NCBI GenBank assembly: GCA_016165875.1
Contig: JABBOT010000013.1
Span: 13,468,014-13,532,013 of the forward strand
Direction of reading: 5' to 3'
Source: Acanthopleura granulata
Taxonomy: Eukaryota; Mollusca; Polyplacophora; Chitonida; Chitonidae
DNA length: 64,000 bases
The notes below the pieces were generated by a model, which was not told the DNA's origin, ran no database searches, and was given only the letters and a program-made list of their open reading frames with translations. Position numbers and translations under genes: made by a program. This document shows positions 1 through 12,100 of this stretch, piece by piece; the first letter of the stretch is position 1, and every line of letters begins with the position of its first letter.

Positions 1-53
1 GTAACAGATGTCATTCACGTTTTGCGCTTGTTAGCAATTTCCTGGAAAAGTGA

Positions 54-118
54 GCATCGCAAGAAAGAAATAAGACCAGATTCGTCACCAGGACGTCTAA
101 CTACGTTGGGCAGCATGC
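54..118. repeat. Dispersed direct repeat, copy 1
   Basis: About 66 bp containing gaaataagaccagattcgtc that recurs at 678-743 with roughly 85 percent identity by eye. Confidence 0.7.
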
Positions 119-128
119 TTTCAGTATT

Positions 129-384
129 TGTTTATTTATCTATTTGCTTGATTGGTGTTTTACCCCGTACTCAAGAATGTTTTACTTATACGACGGCGGC
201 CAGCATTATGGTAGGAGAAAGCGAGCAGAGCCCGGGGAAACCCACGGCCATCGGCAGGTTGCTGACAGGCCTCCCCATGTACGGCCGGAGAGGAAGCCAT
301 AATGAGCTGAACTTGAACTCACAACGACCGCATTGGTGGGAGTCTTCGGGTCATTCCACTAACCGACTGAGCTACGGAGGTCCC
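129..384 (-). mobile_element. tRNA-headed SINE, near full length
   Basis: Reads on the minus strand from ggacctccgtagctcagt (tRNA-like head with box A) to a TTTATTTA-derived tail; the body includes the diagnostic accataatgctggccgccgt-like segment. Confidence 0.85.
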
Positions 385-3051
385 GTCAGTATTCATTCAT
401 CCTAAACACGAAAGCATAGTGGATGCATTTTCTGCCGTATAGACGTACATGTGTCAAATACAGTAAATCGGCCTTTTGTCAAACCTTGAAGCTGTGTTGG
501 TCCTGCATTTTATAAGACAGCTCAAAGATTTTCAGCACGCATACAAAACGTGTATGGCACTTTCCTCTGAGCGGTCATGAGCTTTGCATTTTTATTCGTT
601 TTCTGTCATATCACATGGAAGTATGAGGGAAATTGCGCTGTCTATCTCTCTTTGGTCGCAATTTGCGACTAAATTATGCATCGTAGCAAAGAAATAAGAT
701 CAGATTCGTCATCAGAACGTCAAACTACGTCAGGTAGCATGTTAAGAAGACTCAAATTCAAAACTTTTGTTTTCACATGGCATCACTTTCGGTTCCGGAT
801 ATTTGCTTACATATTGCATTTTTTCTCCTAACAAAAAGTTCAAAGGCAACAGTTGCAACATATACAAAATTTCAGGTCAATCGGACCGAGGAAGAAAATG
901 CCTCAAATGTTTTCCTATCAAAGCAATATGGCGGATAGGTCACGTGACCTAGAACACCTAAACTTTTACTCGTGAAAGACAGTCCTTATTTCTACTACAT
1001 ACCTAAATTTCACGCATTTCTGCCAAGCCATTTCAGCCACAGTAGTTTTTAAATTTGAAAACTTTGAAAAATGGCGTTTTTTTGGTATGTACTATTTCCG
1101 GTTAGCTTCATTGGTCATGGAGATATATCCACTTTTGCATTTGATGACGTGACTTCCGGTTACCCAAAATTTGCATTGGTGGAATCAGCGTCATAAACTG
1201 CATCATTCCACGGAATGGAGTCCCCATGTAAACCAATATATGTATGTATGTATGCATAAACTGCATCAGGTAGCACTATTTGTAGGACATCATCTCTACA
1301 AGTGTAGCAAATTATTAGCGAATTTTTCGGTCACATGATATTTACCCAATAGTAATAGTAGAATTTTCGACGCAGAAAGTTTTCGTTATCACCCTGAATG
1401 TACCTAGGCTTTATGAAGCCAAAGTTTGAATTTCAGCTCGATCGCATTAGCCGTTCTGGAGAAGAAGATGTTTAAAGCTTTTCATCAAAATCTAATATGG
1501 CCAGCAAGTCACGAAATCAAAAGCCTCCAGAAGTTTGGGTGCAAAACTTTAAATCTGTAGCTAAAACATACTAAAGTTTCATAACCATGCGAGTTGCCGT
1601 TTTCTCTAAAAAAAAACCGAACAAGATTGTGGAGAATAATAATAATAATCCGAACGAAAACAAAAGGGATTCGTATTTACTCACGTTCAGTGGATAGGAT
1701 TTTTGCTGGGACTGTCATTGAAGATTAGGCTTTCACGCCATTCGAAATTTGTCATTCTGTACTCCATTTTTCTGTACGTAGCACTTTGTTAGCTTGTGCT
1801 TCGCCTTTCTATTTTTCTGGGACGTTCTTGTGGAGCTTGTATCGCTCATTGTCTCTTTGTGCGATTGCGTACATTTCATCCCAAGTTCTACACTGAAAGT
1901 GACTGTGAATACAAGTCCGAGGAAATATACATCGCTTGCTCGGCATTACACACTCTGTTATCTACCAGTCTGCCCTGGGAAGTGTACAAAGACGGGCCGT
2001 GGGATATAAACCATCGTCGGCGTGCCGTACCGATTACCGTTCGTCATTTGGAGGACAGCGTTTTCCTTTGATTCAAGAGTTCACATGAACTGTGGATTTA
2101 AATTTACGTGGACTGACTCACCTTTAGAAGCTTCATGTTCCATCAGGAATGGACGGTAACCTTTCAGAAACTATATATTTTGTAATTACATGTATTGTGC
2201 TTGTATAATATTGTAAGTTGTAATCTTTGTTTATTTTGTTCAGTTACATGTATTGATCTTATTCACGCGTCTTCGTGTTTCTTTGTTTGATCTTGTGTAA
2301 GGTCTATGGCTGTCTGAGAGTGGAACAAGCCATTTGTTTTCAATTTTCCTCTCCGATAGAGGTACCCTTAGGGTGAGTAGGACGCAGAGTTCCAGAGATT
2401 TCGGACCCAAAGACTAACGTGAAATGCGCGACATTTGTTGAATTTGCTTTAACATAGCCACGTTTGTTTACTTATTCGGGAGAAATTCCGGTCATGCGGA
2501 CTCAAAACAACTATATCGCTTATACATGTAACAAAATATTTTCACCTGTTTATTATTTGTGACAAGGGACCAAGTGCTGAAAGATTTTCCCATTTTCATA
2601 TTTGATAGGACTTTAAAGTGCGATAAAGAATTTTTCTTTGCACAAGTTTTTCACAGGTTTGTGGGTGTAGAAACTAGGGTGCCTGGATTTAAAACCGAAG
2701 CTACATTTCGGAGAGATGGATTCGAGCTGGCGTTGTCATTGGTACATATATGGGGTTCATTGCGTTATGAATGTACATATAACAACATAATACTTACCGT
2801 GATTATTTGTGGCAACGAATTGAAGGCGTCAGAAGCCTGTAAAACAAGAAAATACAGATGGACAAATAAAGAGGCAAATACAATCATTGGGGCCATTTTG
2901 TGGTCTTATATTTCATACACGGTATTTTAAGTGCGGCAAGGAAACGACTGGAAAAATTCAAATAGTTCTAGACTCAGTGAAGCACTATAGAAAACAATTT
3001 CTATGAAATGAACCGAGAAAATGTAACAAAGTGATGAAGGAGAGAAAGGGG
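385..3051. other. Gene-free DNA downstream of gene 1
   Basis: No supported gene. Holds the second copy of the 66-bp repeat (678-743), unclassified repetitive-looking sequence with 'caatatggcggataggtcac' (about 900-960) and a short gtatgtatgtatg run near 1240. The open frames here (about 1794-2071 and 2559-2930) match nothing recognised. Confidence 0.5.
2549..2554 (-). promoter_or_regulatory. Candidate poly(A) signal, gene 1
   Basis: AATAAA on the minus strand about 500 nt beyond the stop of gene 1. AT-rich sequence makes chance hits common. Confidence 0.25.
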
Positions 3052-3197
3052 TCACACACATGGCAAAAGCGGATTCTTGAACAGTACCTTCCGGTCACGC
3101 AGCATTTTGGCTTTCTTTCTTCTGCAGGCAATACAGGTGACAAGGGCGATAACTCCCACTAGGACGACCGCACCAACCCCAGCGCCTATGGCATATT
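3052..3197 (-). CDS. Gene 1 exon 23: transmembrane helix, tail and stop
   Basis: Encodes EYAIGAGVGAVVLVGVIALV, then TCIACRRKKAKMLRDRK and a final VLFKNPLLPCV before TGA at 3054-3052. This is a single hydrophobic span followed by a basic stop-transfer tail. A possible donor AAG|GTACTG lies within it, so a spliced form with another tail cannot be excluded. Confidence 0.72.
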
Positions 3198-6100
3198 CTG
3201 TAGAAAATATGAATATTCACTGAATAAATGAGAAATCAAAAAGTGCGTATGACGCTTACCACGATTTATTGCACAAATGAAAACAATAAGTTCACACCAT
3301 TAGTGACACCATAAGAGGTGTCACTTCCCTGACGTAGACATACATATGTCTGACCTTGAACGTATGCTCTGTACCAACTGCAGAGAAAGTCTGACATCAT
3401 TTAGGATCTTACCCACTTTGAAGCCTGACTGTTGACTGGGCGTCGTTGTTATTGTTGATGGGAACTTTGTTGTGGCTTCTGATGATGTTTTGGGCGTTAC
3501 TCTTGTAGCTGGCCCCAACGTAGATGCTGCAACCTTCGGTGTTGATTTGGATGGTGTTGTCTGGGATTTTACTGACGTTACGGGGCTTGTTTTTGTGATT
3601 TTTGGAGTCGCTGTTGTCCTTAGCTGTGGAACAGTTGGCTTTAGTGTCAACAGAGGAGCTGTTGTTGTTGTTGTTGCTTTTGGGGTCGGTGTATGGGAAG
3701 GAGTTGTTACTGCCTTTGGCTTCGTCGTTGTTGTTTTTTTTATTGTTGGTTTTAACGCAGTAGTCGTCGGCTCCAGCTTTTTTGTATTTGGCTGTGGAAT
3801 CAAAGTTACAGTTTTTGTCGTTGTCGTTGTTCTTCTGGTTGTTGGCCTCGGCGTTGTAGTTGTAGTTGTAGTAGTGGTAGTTGTTGTTGTTTTTGTTGTT
3901 ATCATTGCAGTTGTTGTATTTGTTGTTCCGATTGTTATAGGCGTGAAATTCCAGCACGTGCCACAACATCTTTGCCTCGTTAAGTCCGAGATCTGACAGT
4001 GAAACGCGGTGCAGCCATTCGCTTGGTCACCATATTCACAACCTGGCCGAAATGAAAAAAATAACCCACAATTATATATCACTTACTAATAAAAGATCAG
4101 TATTATGGATATGAGTGTCTGTATTCTCTGTGCTGTTGCAATGAACTGTGAACAAAAATGCATCGCACAAGAATGGGGTTTCAGATACTCACCTTTTCAC
4201 TTAGTACTGCTTATTTTTCGGAGATGCCTTAATAATGCACTGAAGTTAATACTTTGGAAAGTTTATTGAAAAAAAAAAGCTATACAAATTTCATGTTTCG
4301 ATTACCCGAGCGGATGAAACAAGGCGATGGAAAGATTTATGGCTTTGTGGACATCTTATATGACGTCGGTTTACGGATGGAGGAAACCAGGGATCCCTGA
4401 ATAAAATCACCATACGTCGAGAGTCATCCGATAAAGCTCCTGGCTCAAGGCATCACACTTTCCCAGGGCTGAGATGCGAATACGCGACCTCATTGGCCAA
4501 GGGCCAGATAGTTTACAGCCAATCAGGGCTTTGACGGGTCTGATCCAAGAAGGACCTTGATCTCTATAGCACGTGATCAGCAAAGACTTCACAAACTCGC
4601 CTGGTTTCGTCGCGTCTTTCAGAGACTGGCACGTGGTGCAGCAGATTCTGCTCACGTTACTGTTGTAACAGTCATGACGGTTGCTTATCAGGTGAATACA
4701 GTTGTCAGCTGGGGCTCTGTCGCCGAATTCACAATCTGCAATAACAAGACGAAATCCTGAGTTTGGGCTCGAGAAACGAGATGTGACCTTAGCACCATCT
4801 GGAAATTTAATTCACCGATACATGTATACAAGACACAGCCAGTTTGGGCTGAAGTCTAAAACTTCAAGATTCTTCACAAATACAAATTATTCGATGTTGT
4901 ATGGTCTAATATTATGCTCTAATATATTATAGCTGCAGTTGTTGTAAAACCTCGGCACAAAATCAGCGCTCAAAATTTGATTGATTTCAGGCGTATATTT
5001 AAAAGTTAAATTTGGGTTACACTGGAAGACGAAAGCCAAAATCACCTTGTAAAACAAGCCACAGGGCTATATCTTTCACTTGACAACATCTACATGTAGA
5101 TGGCGCTTTACCTATCTTGATCCACGGCCGATAACTTAGTATTACCTCTGATTTTGATGGCTTTTTTTGCTAGAAATGACACCTTCATGCATGTGTTTTA
5201 CTGTGACATCTAACTCACCCATGATAAACAATCAGAGTGTTTTTCAGATAAAGAAAACTGACAAGCAGCTTAACTTGTTATGCGCTTTGTGATGTATTTT
5301 ATACCACGGTATTTATAACCTAATTGTCCTGCCCGGCCGTACGTGGGAAGGTTTGCCAGCATTCTGCTGATGACCGTGGATTTCCCCTGGGGTCTGCCCG
5401 GTTTCCTCCCACCATAATGTTGACGCCGTCATATGTGTAAAATATTCTTGAGAGCAGCGTAACACACCAAAGAAAATAAATGAAATAAATAAATAAATGA
5501 ATTACCTAATCCATTCGCACTTACCCGGAGCAGAAGTGTCACTCCAGTCCCCACACGTCTTACAGCACGTGTCTTTGTTATTGTAACATAGACGACGCTC
5601 AATTGTCGAGCAATTCCTGTTTTTATCACCGAAAGGGCATAGAGGGTCAGCTGTAAAATAAATATGACTTGTCAAAAACATATGGCGACTCACCCAGCCG
5701 ATCGCGCGTATAGAGTTTGTGTTTAGGTTTGGCAGGTTGTAAGTCATGCGACTCTTCAAAATCATAACCAGAAGACACTCCGAGAGCGTAAAAGTCCCAG
5801 AATATGTAACCTTTCGTCAAACGCAACCAAATTTTGTTATCTATGTATCTAAGTGTTATCATGACAGTTACATTTGACATAACTTCCTGTTTGTAAAACG
5901 AGCCCCCACAAAATTAGATGTAGAACTACTCCGCCATCCTCCCCACCCCCCAACTACAGACACAGGAACAATTCTCTGCATTTCTGTTCTTTGTGTCGTT
6001 GGAGAACTATCGTTTCAAGGATTCCTAGCTACACTTTCCGATGATCGTTTTCTCATAGACAGTGCTCGTTATCTGGCGAGATAAGTAGCTTTTTCATGTG

Positions 6101-9100
6101 AGGAGATGATTTATCCTAATAACAGGTCTCATCCTGCGGACAGGCAAGTTTCTTTTTCAGGAGAGACAATGTTAGTTTTTCTTAAAGGAGATGCTCTTTT
6201 TCCTAAACACAATGCTCGTTTTCAGAAGAGGCGATGCTCTTTTTCATAGGAGGCGATACTCATTTTTCTCAAAGAAGATGCTCCTCTTCCTTAACGACAA
6301 TGGCCGTTTCCTGAAAGACGATGCCCAATTTCCGAAAAGGCAATGCTCGTATTCATAAGAGGCGATACCCATTTTTCTCAAAGACGATTCTCGGATTCCA
6401 GATAGCTGTTGCTCGTTTACCTAATAGACGATGCTTCTTTTCCTAAAAGAAGGTATCCGTTTATAACAGACGATGCAAGTTTTTTAAGAGACGATGCTAG
6501 TTTTCCTAAGAGGCGACGCTCGTTTCCCTGAGGCGCGCTGTTCCCTTATCCCAATCTTCGATCTAACGAGAGAGGATGGTCCTTTTCCCGGGAGGTGATG
6601 TTCATTTTCTTAAGATGCTCAATAAGCTTTCCTTAGATATAACTGCCGTTTTTCCTTCACGTGTCCGGTGGAGAACAATCCCTCTAAAACTCACCTCCCG
6701 GTATGCACGTCTCACAACAAATGTTCCTGTTGATCTCGGTATAACAGAGATCGCGAGGGGCGACGGCACAGGCCGGGTCTCTGTCTCCCCACTCACAACC
6801 TACAGTCAAGACAAGTTCAGGAGTTATTATTTATTTATTTATTTATTTATACATTTACATATTCATGAATTTTTAATAACGACTAGTATTAGTGGCGGAG
6901 GAAAAACCATTGGCCGGAGTAAACCACCGACTGACTAACTGTTTCACGTGCGAGGCATACAGATATACGCACATCATCTTGTTGGAAAGATGGTCTTCAA
7001 CAATCGTCAGATCACGCCAACGAGCCGCCTCGGCCCCTTATTGCCATAAGACACCTAAGAACAATTAGGAGAGGAGACTGTACACATTCTCTGCCCAACG
7101 CCCAGTTTTTTGAAGCCACTCTTGGACTTTCAAGTGAGAGATACAACCACAAACTGTCATGAATTATTTTCTGACTGTATACATACATGCATACCATCAA
7201 ACGGACGTCCGAGCTGAAATAACTTCTGTTCTCTTGCACTGCATGAGCCGTAAGTCATAAGGTTGCCAACAAAACGGCAATGCATAGACAGGAATAGACA
7301 ACAAGCTACACAACTTTGGACCGAAATACTGTCGGTGGTAAATGTTTCCCAAATTAGTCTCAGCCTTTAATATGCATCAAACTTCATTCAGCAGTTACTT
7401 TGCTTCTGTGTAGGGCTCTGTCCGATTTTCCCCCAACAACAATGCTGGCAACGGTCGTATCAGTGAAATATTCTTGAGCGTGCGGTAAAACACCAGTCAA
7501 ATAAATAAAGCCAGTAATTAAGGTGTAACAAGGCAATGTGCAGTGCTTCATATCGGAGCCATATCATGTTTACATTCACGAAATAATAAGGATATATATA
7601 TATGAAACAAAGTATATTCTATCTTTTATTTAATTTTGATTGCTTAATAAAACAAATCAGCCCACAACTACCTCTTGCAGAAAAATTAAATGATAACATT
7701 CTCATGTTTATTGGACACACAAAATAAACATGTCAACAGAATACTCGCAATCTTTTTTCCTAACCTGTACTTCCGGTTTTCAGCCTATCACAGGCCTCAC
7801 AGCAAGTGGAGTTATTAGGAGATGCGTAACACTGGTACTTTTGGATCGTCGAGCAGACGTCGGTGTTCCTATCTCCATACGGGCAATCTGAACGCAACAA
7901 ATAAAAACAAAACGAATCAAATCAGGCAGGTTTTTGGGATGAGGCACCTAAAACAATGACAATGATTAAAATAGAATTTATTTTACTTTATTAATAATCA
8001 TCCATCCAGTCAGAGAGATTGCCAAACATGTGTGCACAAATACGTCATAGCCTATATACCAGTTTCCTCCCATCATTATACTGGCCGCCGTCGTATAAGT
8101 GAAATATTCCTGAGTACCGTGTAAAACACCAATCAAATAAATAAATAAATACACCATGTTCATCTACTCAAGGGAGAATACTGTGTTAATAATCCATGTG
8201 TGCACAAGTAGGTCTCATATCGATGGGGATTCCCCTATCTGCTCTGCGAATGTGCCGTAATTGTGTATGACCTACTTGTGCGCACACAGCTTCGCATAGT
8301 ATACTCCTCTGAACGGGGAAACAGAGTCCATAAAACTATGCTAATGTGATTTCATGTAATGTAATGTTTGACTAATTTCATTAATTGAATTGTTAATGCC
8401 TAACGTTGTAATAAAAAATATTATACACGACAGGTCAGTTTTATGCTCTGAGGAAATCAAGTGCCCTGAGAAAACCACAGGTTTTTAGCAATTAACTGAC
8501 AAACTTTCTGTTATGCTACGTAAGCCGAATGTATGTGTGTGTGTCGTGTGGATTGAAGGCAAATCCTCCCCAAATCTAACCCACAGTGGTTAGACAGCGA
8601 CCTCCAGTTAGGAGATTTGTCAGCTTGCTTGCAAAGGGCAGTGGTTTCCCTGTGCTTTTCCAAGTTTCCTTTAGCCATAAACCTGGTCGTTCCAATACAG
8701 GAGAAATATTCTTGGATACAGCGTTAAACTTGAATCCCCCTTCCCAAAATACAATATAAAATAGATATGTAAGCGATAACACATCATAACGTTTGACTGA
8801 TTTCACCAAAAAAGAAAGTTTACATCAAGGAACCAAAAGTATTTATAAAATTTTTAAAAGCCACAAAATTTAGTATTGTGTTACGAGGAGCTCATTCAGA
8901 AAATGCACAAACCGGGTTTCTCGTTGTTTCTCCTTTGAGGACACGTTTTACAGCAGGTTTCCTCGTTATCGTAGCAGCTGGATGTGTCAATGCTGGAACA
9001 GGTTGGGTTACTGTCCCCATACCGGCAATCTGAATCACGTGAATGTGTATGATATTAAATAATAACAAAATGTTATTTAAAGAGGGTAGCTTAACCATAG

Positions 9101-12100
9101 ACACAAATGAAGATTCAGTCAGCCTAGGCTGATCTTCTATGAACCCATGAGGGTGGCGAGGGTTAGTGTATGTGTGCGTGAGAGAGAGAAAGGGAGAGAG
9201 AGGGAGAGACGGGAGAGAGAGAGAGAGAGAGAAGGAAGGGGGCTGGGGGAGGGGGAAATAAAATTAATTGCAGATAAACCTAACCAGCATTGGTAAAGGA
9301 TATAAACAGTCAGGACAAAACGATTCAATCAGACAAGAAAAGCATCCATCGTAAAAAAAATACACAGTTTAGGATACATATTCCTTGCAAGAAAAGATAA
9401 AGTGTTTTTGTCGATATCAGGCTGCCGGAAAATGCGGCTAAGAAAGCTATTAATATGCCAAATTATGTTGATCAACGTCCAAGAGAACTTCAACTTCAAC
9501 TGCTAGATGAATGCAATGTTTTTAACAAATGATTGTGTTCAGAATCGTACCGACCCGCAATAGAATCCATTTGCCGTAATTATTCTAATCTTTAGGACAT
9601 CTGGTCTGCCCATTTTTAGTCAATTCACATGTAATTGTAACGGAAATACACAATTTCTTTTTCCTCACAGTGTTAGAAAATCTAATGAAACAACTTATCC
9701 TTATCTTTACTTTTGTGAAAAACTGGGAGAGAAATGTATATTCTTGCTTTCAGCAATACTAATATCTGTCCTGAAAATTGGAAGAATTAGGATATATCAG
9801 ATTCAAATTTCATAATTTCCTGCGTTTGGTATACATTTCGTATTGAATATCATGGTAATTAATCAAAAACACAACGGTCTTTCTCTGGGAATATGAATTC
9901 TATTTATTTGTTAATGGTGTTTTAACGTGATAATTTCAATTTGCATGCGCATGTGTAAATGCACGGAAAGGTGATATCTGTTAAAGGTTGAAGTTAACAA
10001 GAACAGTTTCTTCTGGTCTTCAGTGTATAATGTATTTTTATTTCATACTAGATTTTTGTGATATCGTGTCATCAGGAAAACACAATAATGTCAATATCCT
10101 GTCTATGGCTGCAGGGTGTCATTTTCCCGCGCGATGGCGGCCCGGGTCCAAGTTCTTGTTTATCCTGTTCTGTGATGCCTATTACCACGTTACCAGCTTG
10201 CACACGATACGTCATCGCAAAGGCGAAAATAAACAATACACTACACATCTTACGTTCGAATAACTCTAAAATGGAAATATTTCCCACTTACTGTAGAACG
10301 GCAGTTGTCTTTCACAAGAATGCTTTTGAGGATTCTTACCGTTTGGGGAAGTATTGTCCCTCCAGTCCGGACAGGTTTCACAGCACGAGGCCTCTATTGT
10401 TGAGGTATAGCAATTATACGGGCTGATGAGCTCGCAGATTTTATCCTTATCGCCATATGGACATTCTGGAAAGACAATGGCCAGAAAGCCAATACAAGAA
10501 CATGGAAGAGCCATGTTATTTGGTCTTTGTATGGCGGCAAAACACGTATTTACTGTATGTCGTATAAGCTATGTCGTGCACACACATTATCTGAGTATTA
10601 AAGGTTCACAGGAATTTTATTCAGATTTTATTCTTTTTCCGTCATACGTGGGAAGGTCAGCACGCACCCTATGGATTGTCATGTGTTTCCCCCGGCATTT
10701 CACCGGTTTCCTCTCAAATAAATAAGTAAAATTAGACCATTTAGACTTCATTGGGGACATATATTTGTTGACTGTTACAATACATGTTTAAGCCAAAACT
10801 ATTAAACGTAAAAGATATTTTAAAGATACAGTATTCAATAGTCTTTCTTCTGAAGGTTTTGTCTTTTTAATATATTATTTTCTTTTAAAGGAAGGAGTTG
10901 TTTTGATTTTGTACTGCTGCATGATCGAGAACTCTTAGCACACAGATCGCACTTATGAGCCTAACCAGAGTATACTAATCTCTTTGCTGATGTTGCGCGA
11001 AAACCATTCTGTTCAAAGGTATTTTGCCTGGAAGTTGTAGGCACCTGGGTTTGACCTGCGCACTGCTGCACAAGAAGCACAGCAGATTCGACTAAAACTG
11101 ACATCGTAGCAGTTCCGGTTATCCAAAACCAACTGTGCACAGGTTTTCCCCTCGAAAACGGTTCCTGGGCTGTCTCCAAACGGGCAAGTTTCTGTGCACA
11201 AAAGTAACAAAAGACGTAAACAGTTTTTTGTTTGTGAATGAATGGAAAGACGTTAAAAGTGGACGCGGAAGTTTGGAATGGTAATATGTCTGTTGTATGT
11301 TTTAATAGTTTTCATATTCATGTACGGATTAGGCATGTACAAAGTGAACGGTAAAACTGGGAGTGGATATTAATGTATTTTATTCTTATTTCTATTTTAC
11401 TTTACAACAGTAATAATGCGCTGATCTAGCCGAACATATTCATTGGTAAACACGAGATTCGTCTGCAGGATTTGTCTCCCCCTTACCATCTAAGGCCTCC
11501 GCTTCTGCATTGCTAACACATGACCCCTGGTCACACCACTAGTTGTGCGGGAAGAGAGAGAGAAGGAAAAAATTAACACAACCTGATCTGTTTACACCCT
11601 AATCAGAATTCTTTTTATACACGTTCACTGTCTGATTCCAGAGCTATGTTTCTTCTCAAACCTGGTAATGTGGATTTGGAAATGGTATTACTTTACATCT
11701 CTGCAGGTAGCATATATTGGTCCTACAGTAAATAAACATCAACATTGCACGAAATCTACCGACATGCACACGTAATTTTCAGATTAACAATAGTTGCACT
11801 CCAGAAATGGAAGTAAGGGAGGAATTTCATTCAGGTAATGTTGCCACTATGTTGTAAACCAGCATTTATCGGCGAGTATTTAAAAAGTTTAAGAGATATT
11901 CACCATGTGTACACGCTACACATTTGTTCTATGAGAAAAAAATAACAGTAACTATAAAAATGAGATTAGCAGCATTTCAAATTGAATGAAGAATCATATC
12001 CGATTGTAGATGTCACAATGACATGTGACAATGACTATACATGGGCAGTTCCATGTATTTACCTAATGTACATTTTCTACACAACTTCGGAGATACGGAG

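Noticed and set aside
2559..2930. 123-codon open frame left of gene 1
   Set aside because: No recognisable domain, poor start context, in repeat-rich DNA.
3472..3996. Long Val-rich plus-strand and Asn-rich minus-strand frames over the Thr-rich exon
   Set aside because: They are other-frame readings of the repetitive Thr codons of gene 1 exon 22, which has correct splice sites and a preceding PLAC module.
10266..10514. Reading the module 2 frame as a separate small secreted protein
   Set aside because: The in-frame Met and hydrophobic stretch lie in the intron before a clear TTTCCAG acceptor; phases fit gene 1.
3197..11191. ShK toxin-like domains as an explanation for the six-cysteine modules
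   Set aside because: ShK domains lack the CC-x2-C ending and the C-x-[FYW]-G-D start; PLAC spacing fits better, and the context is a protease rather than a venom peptide.
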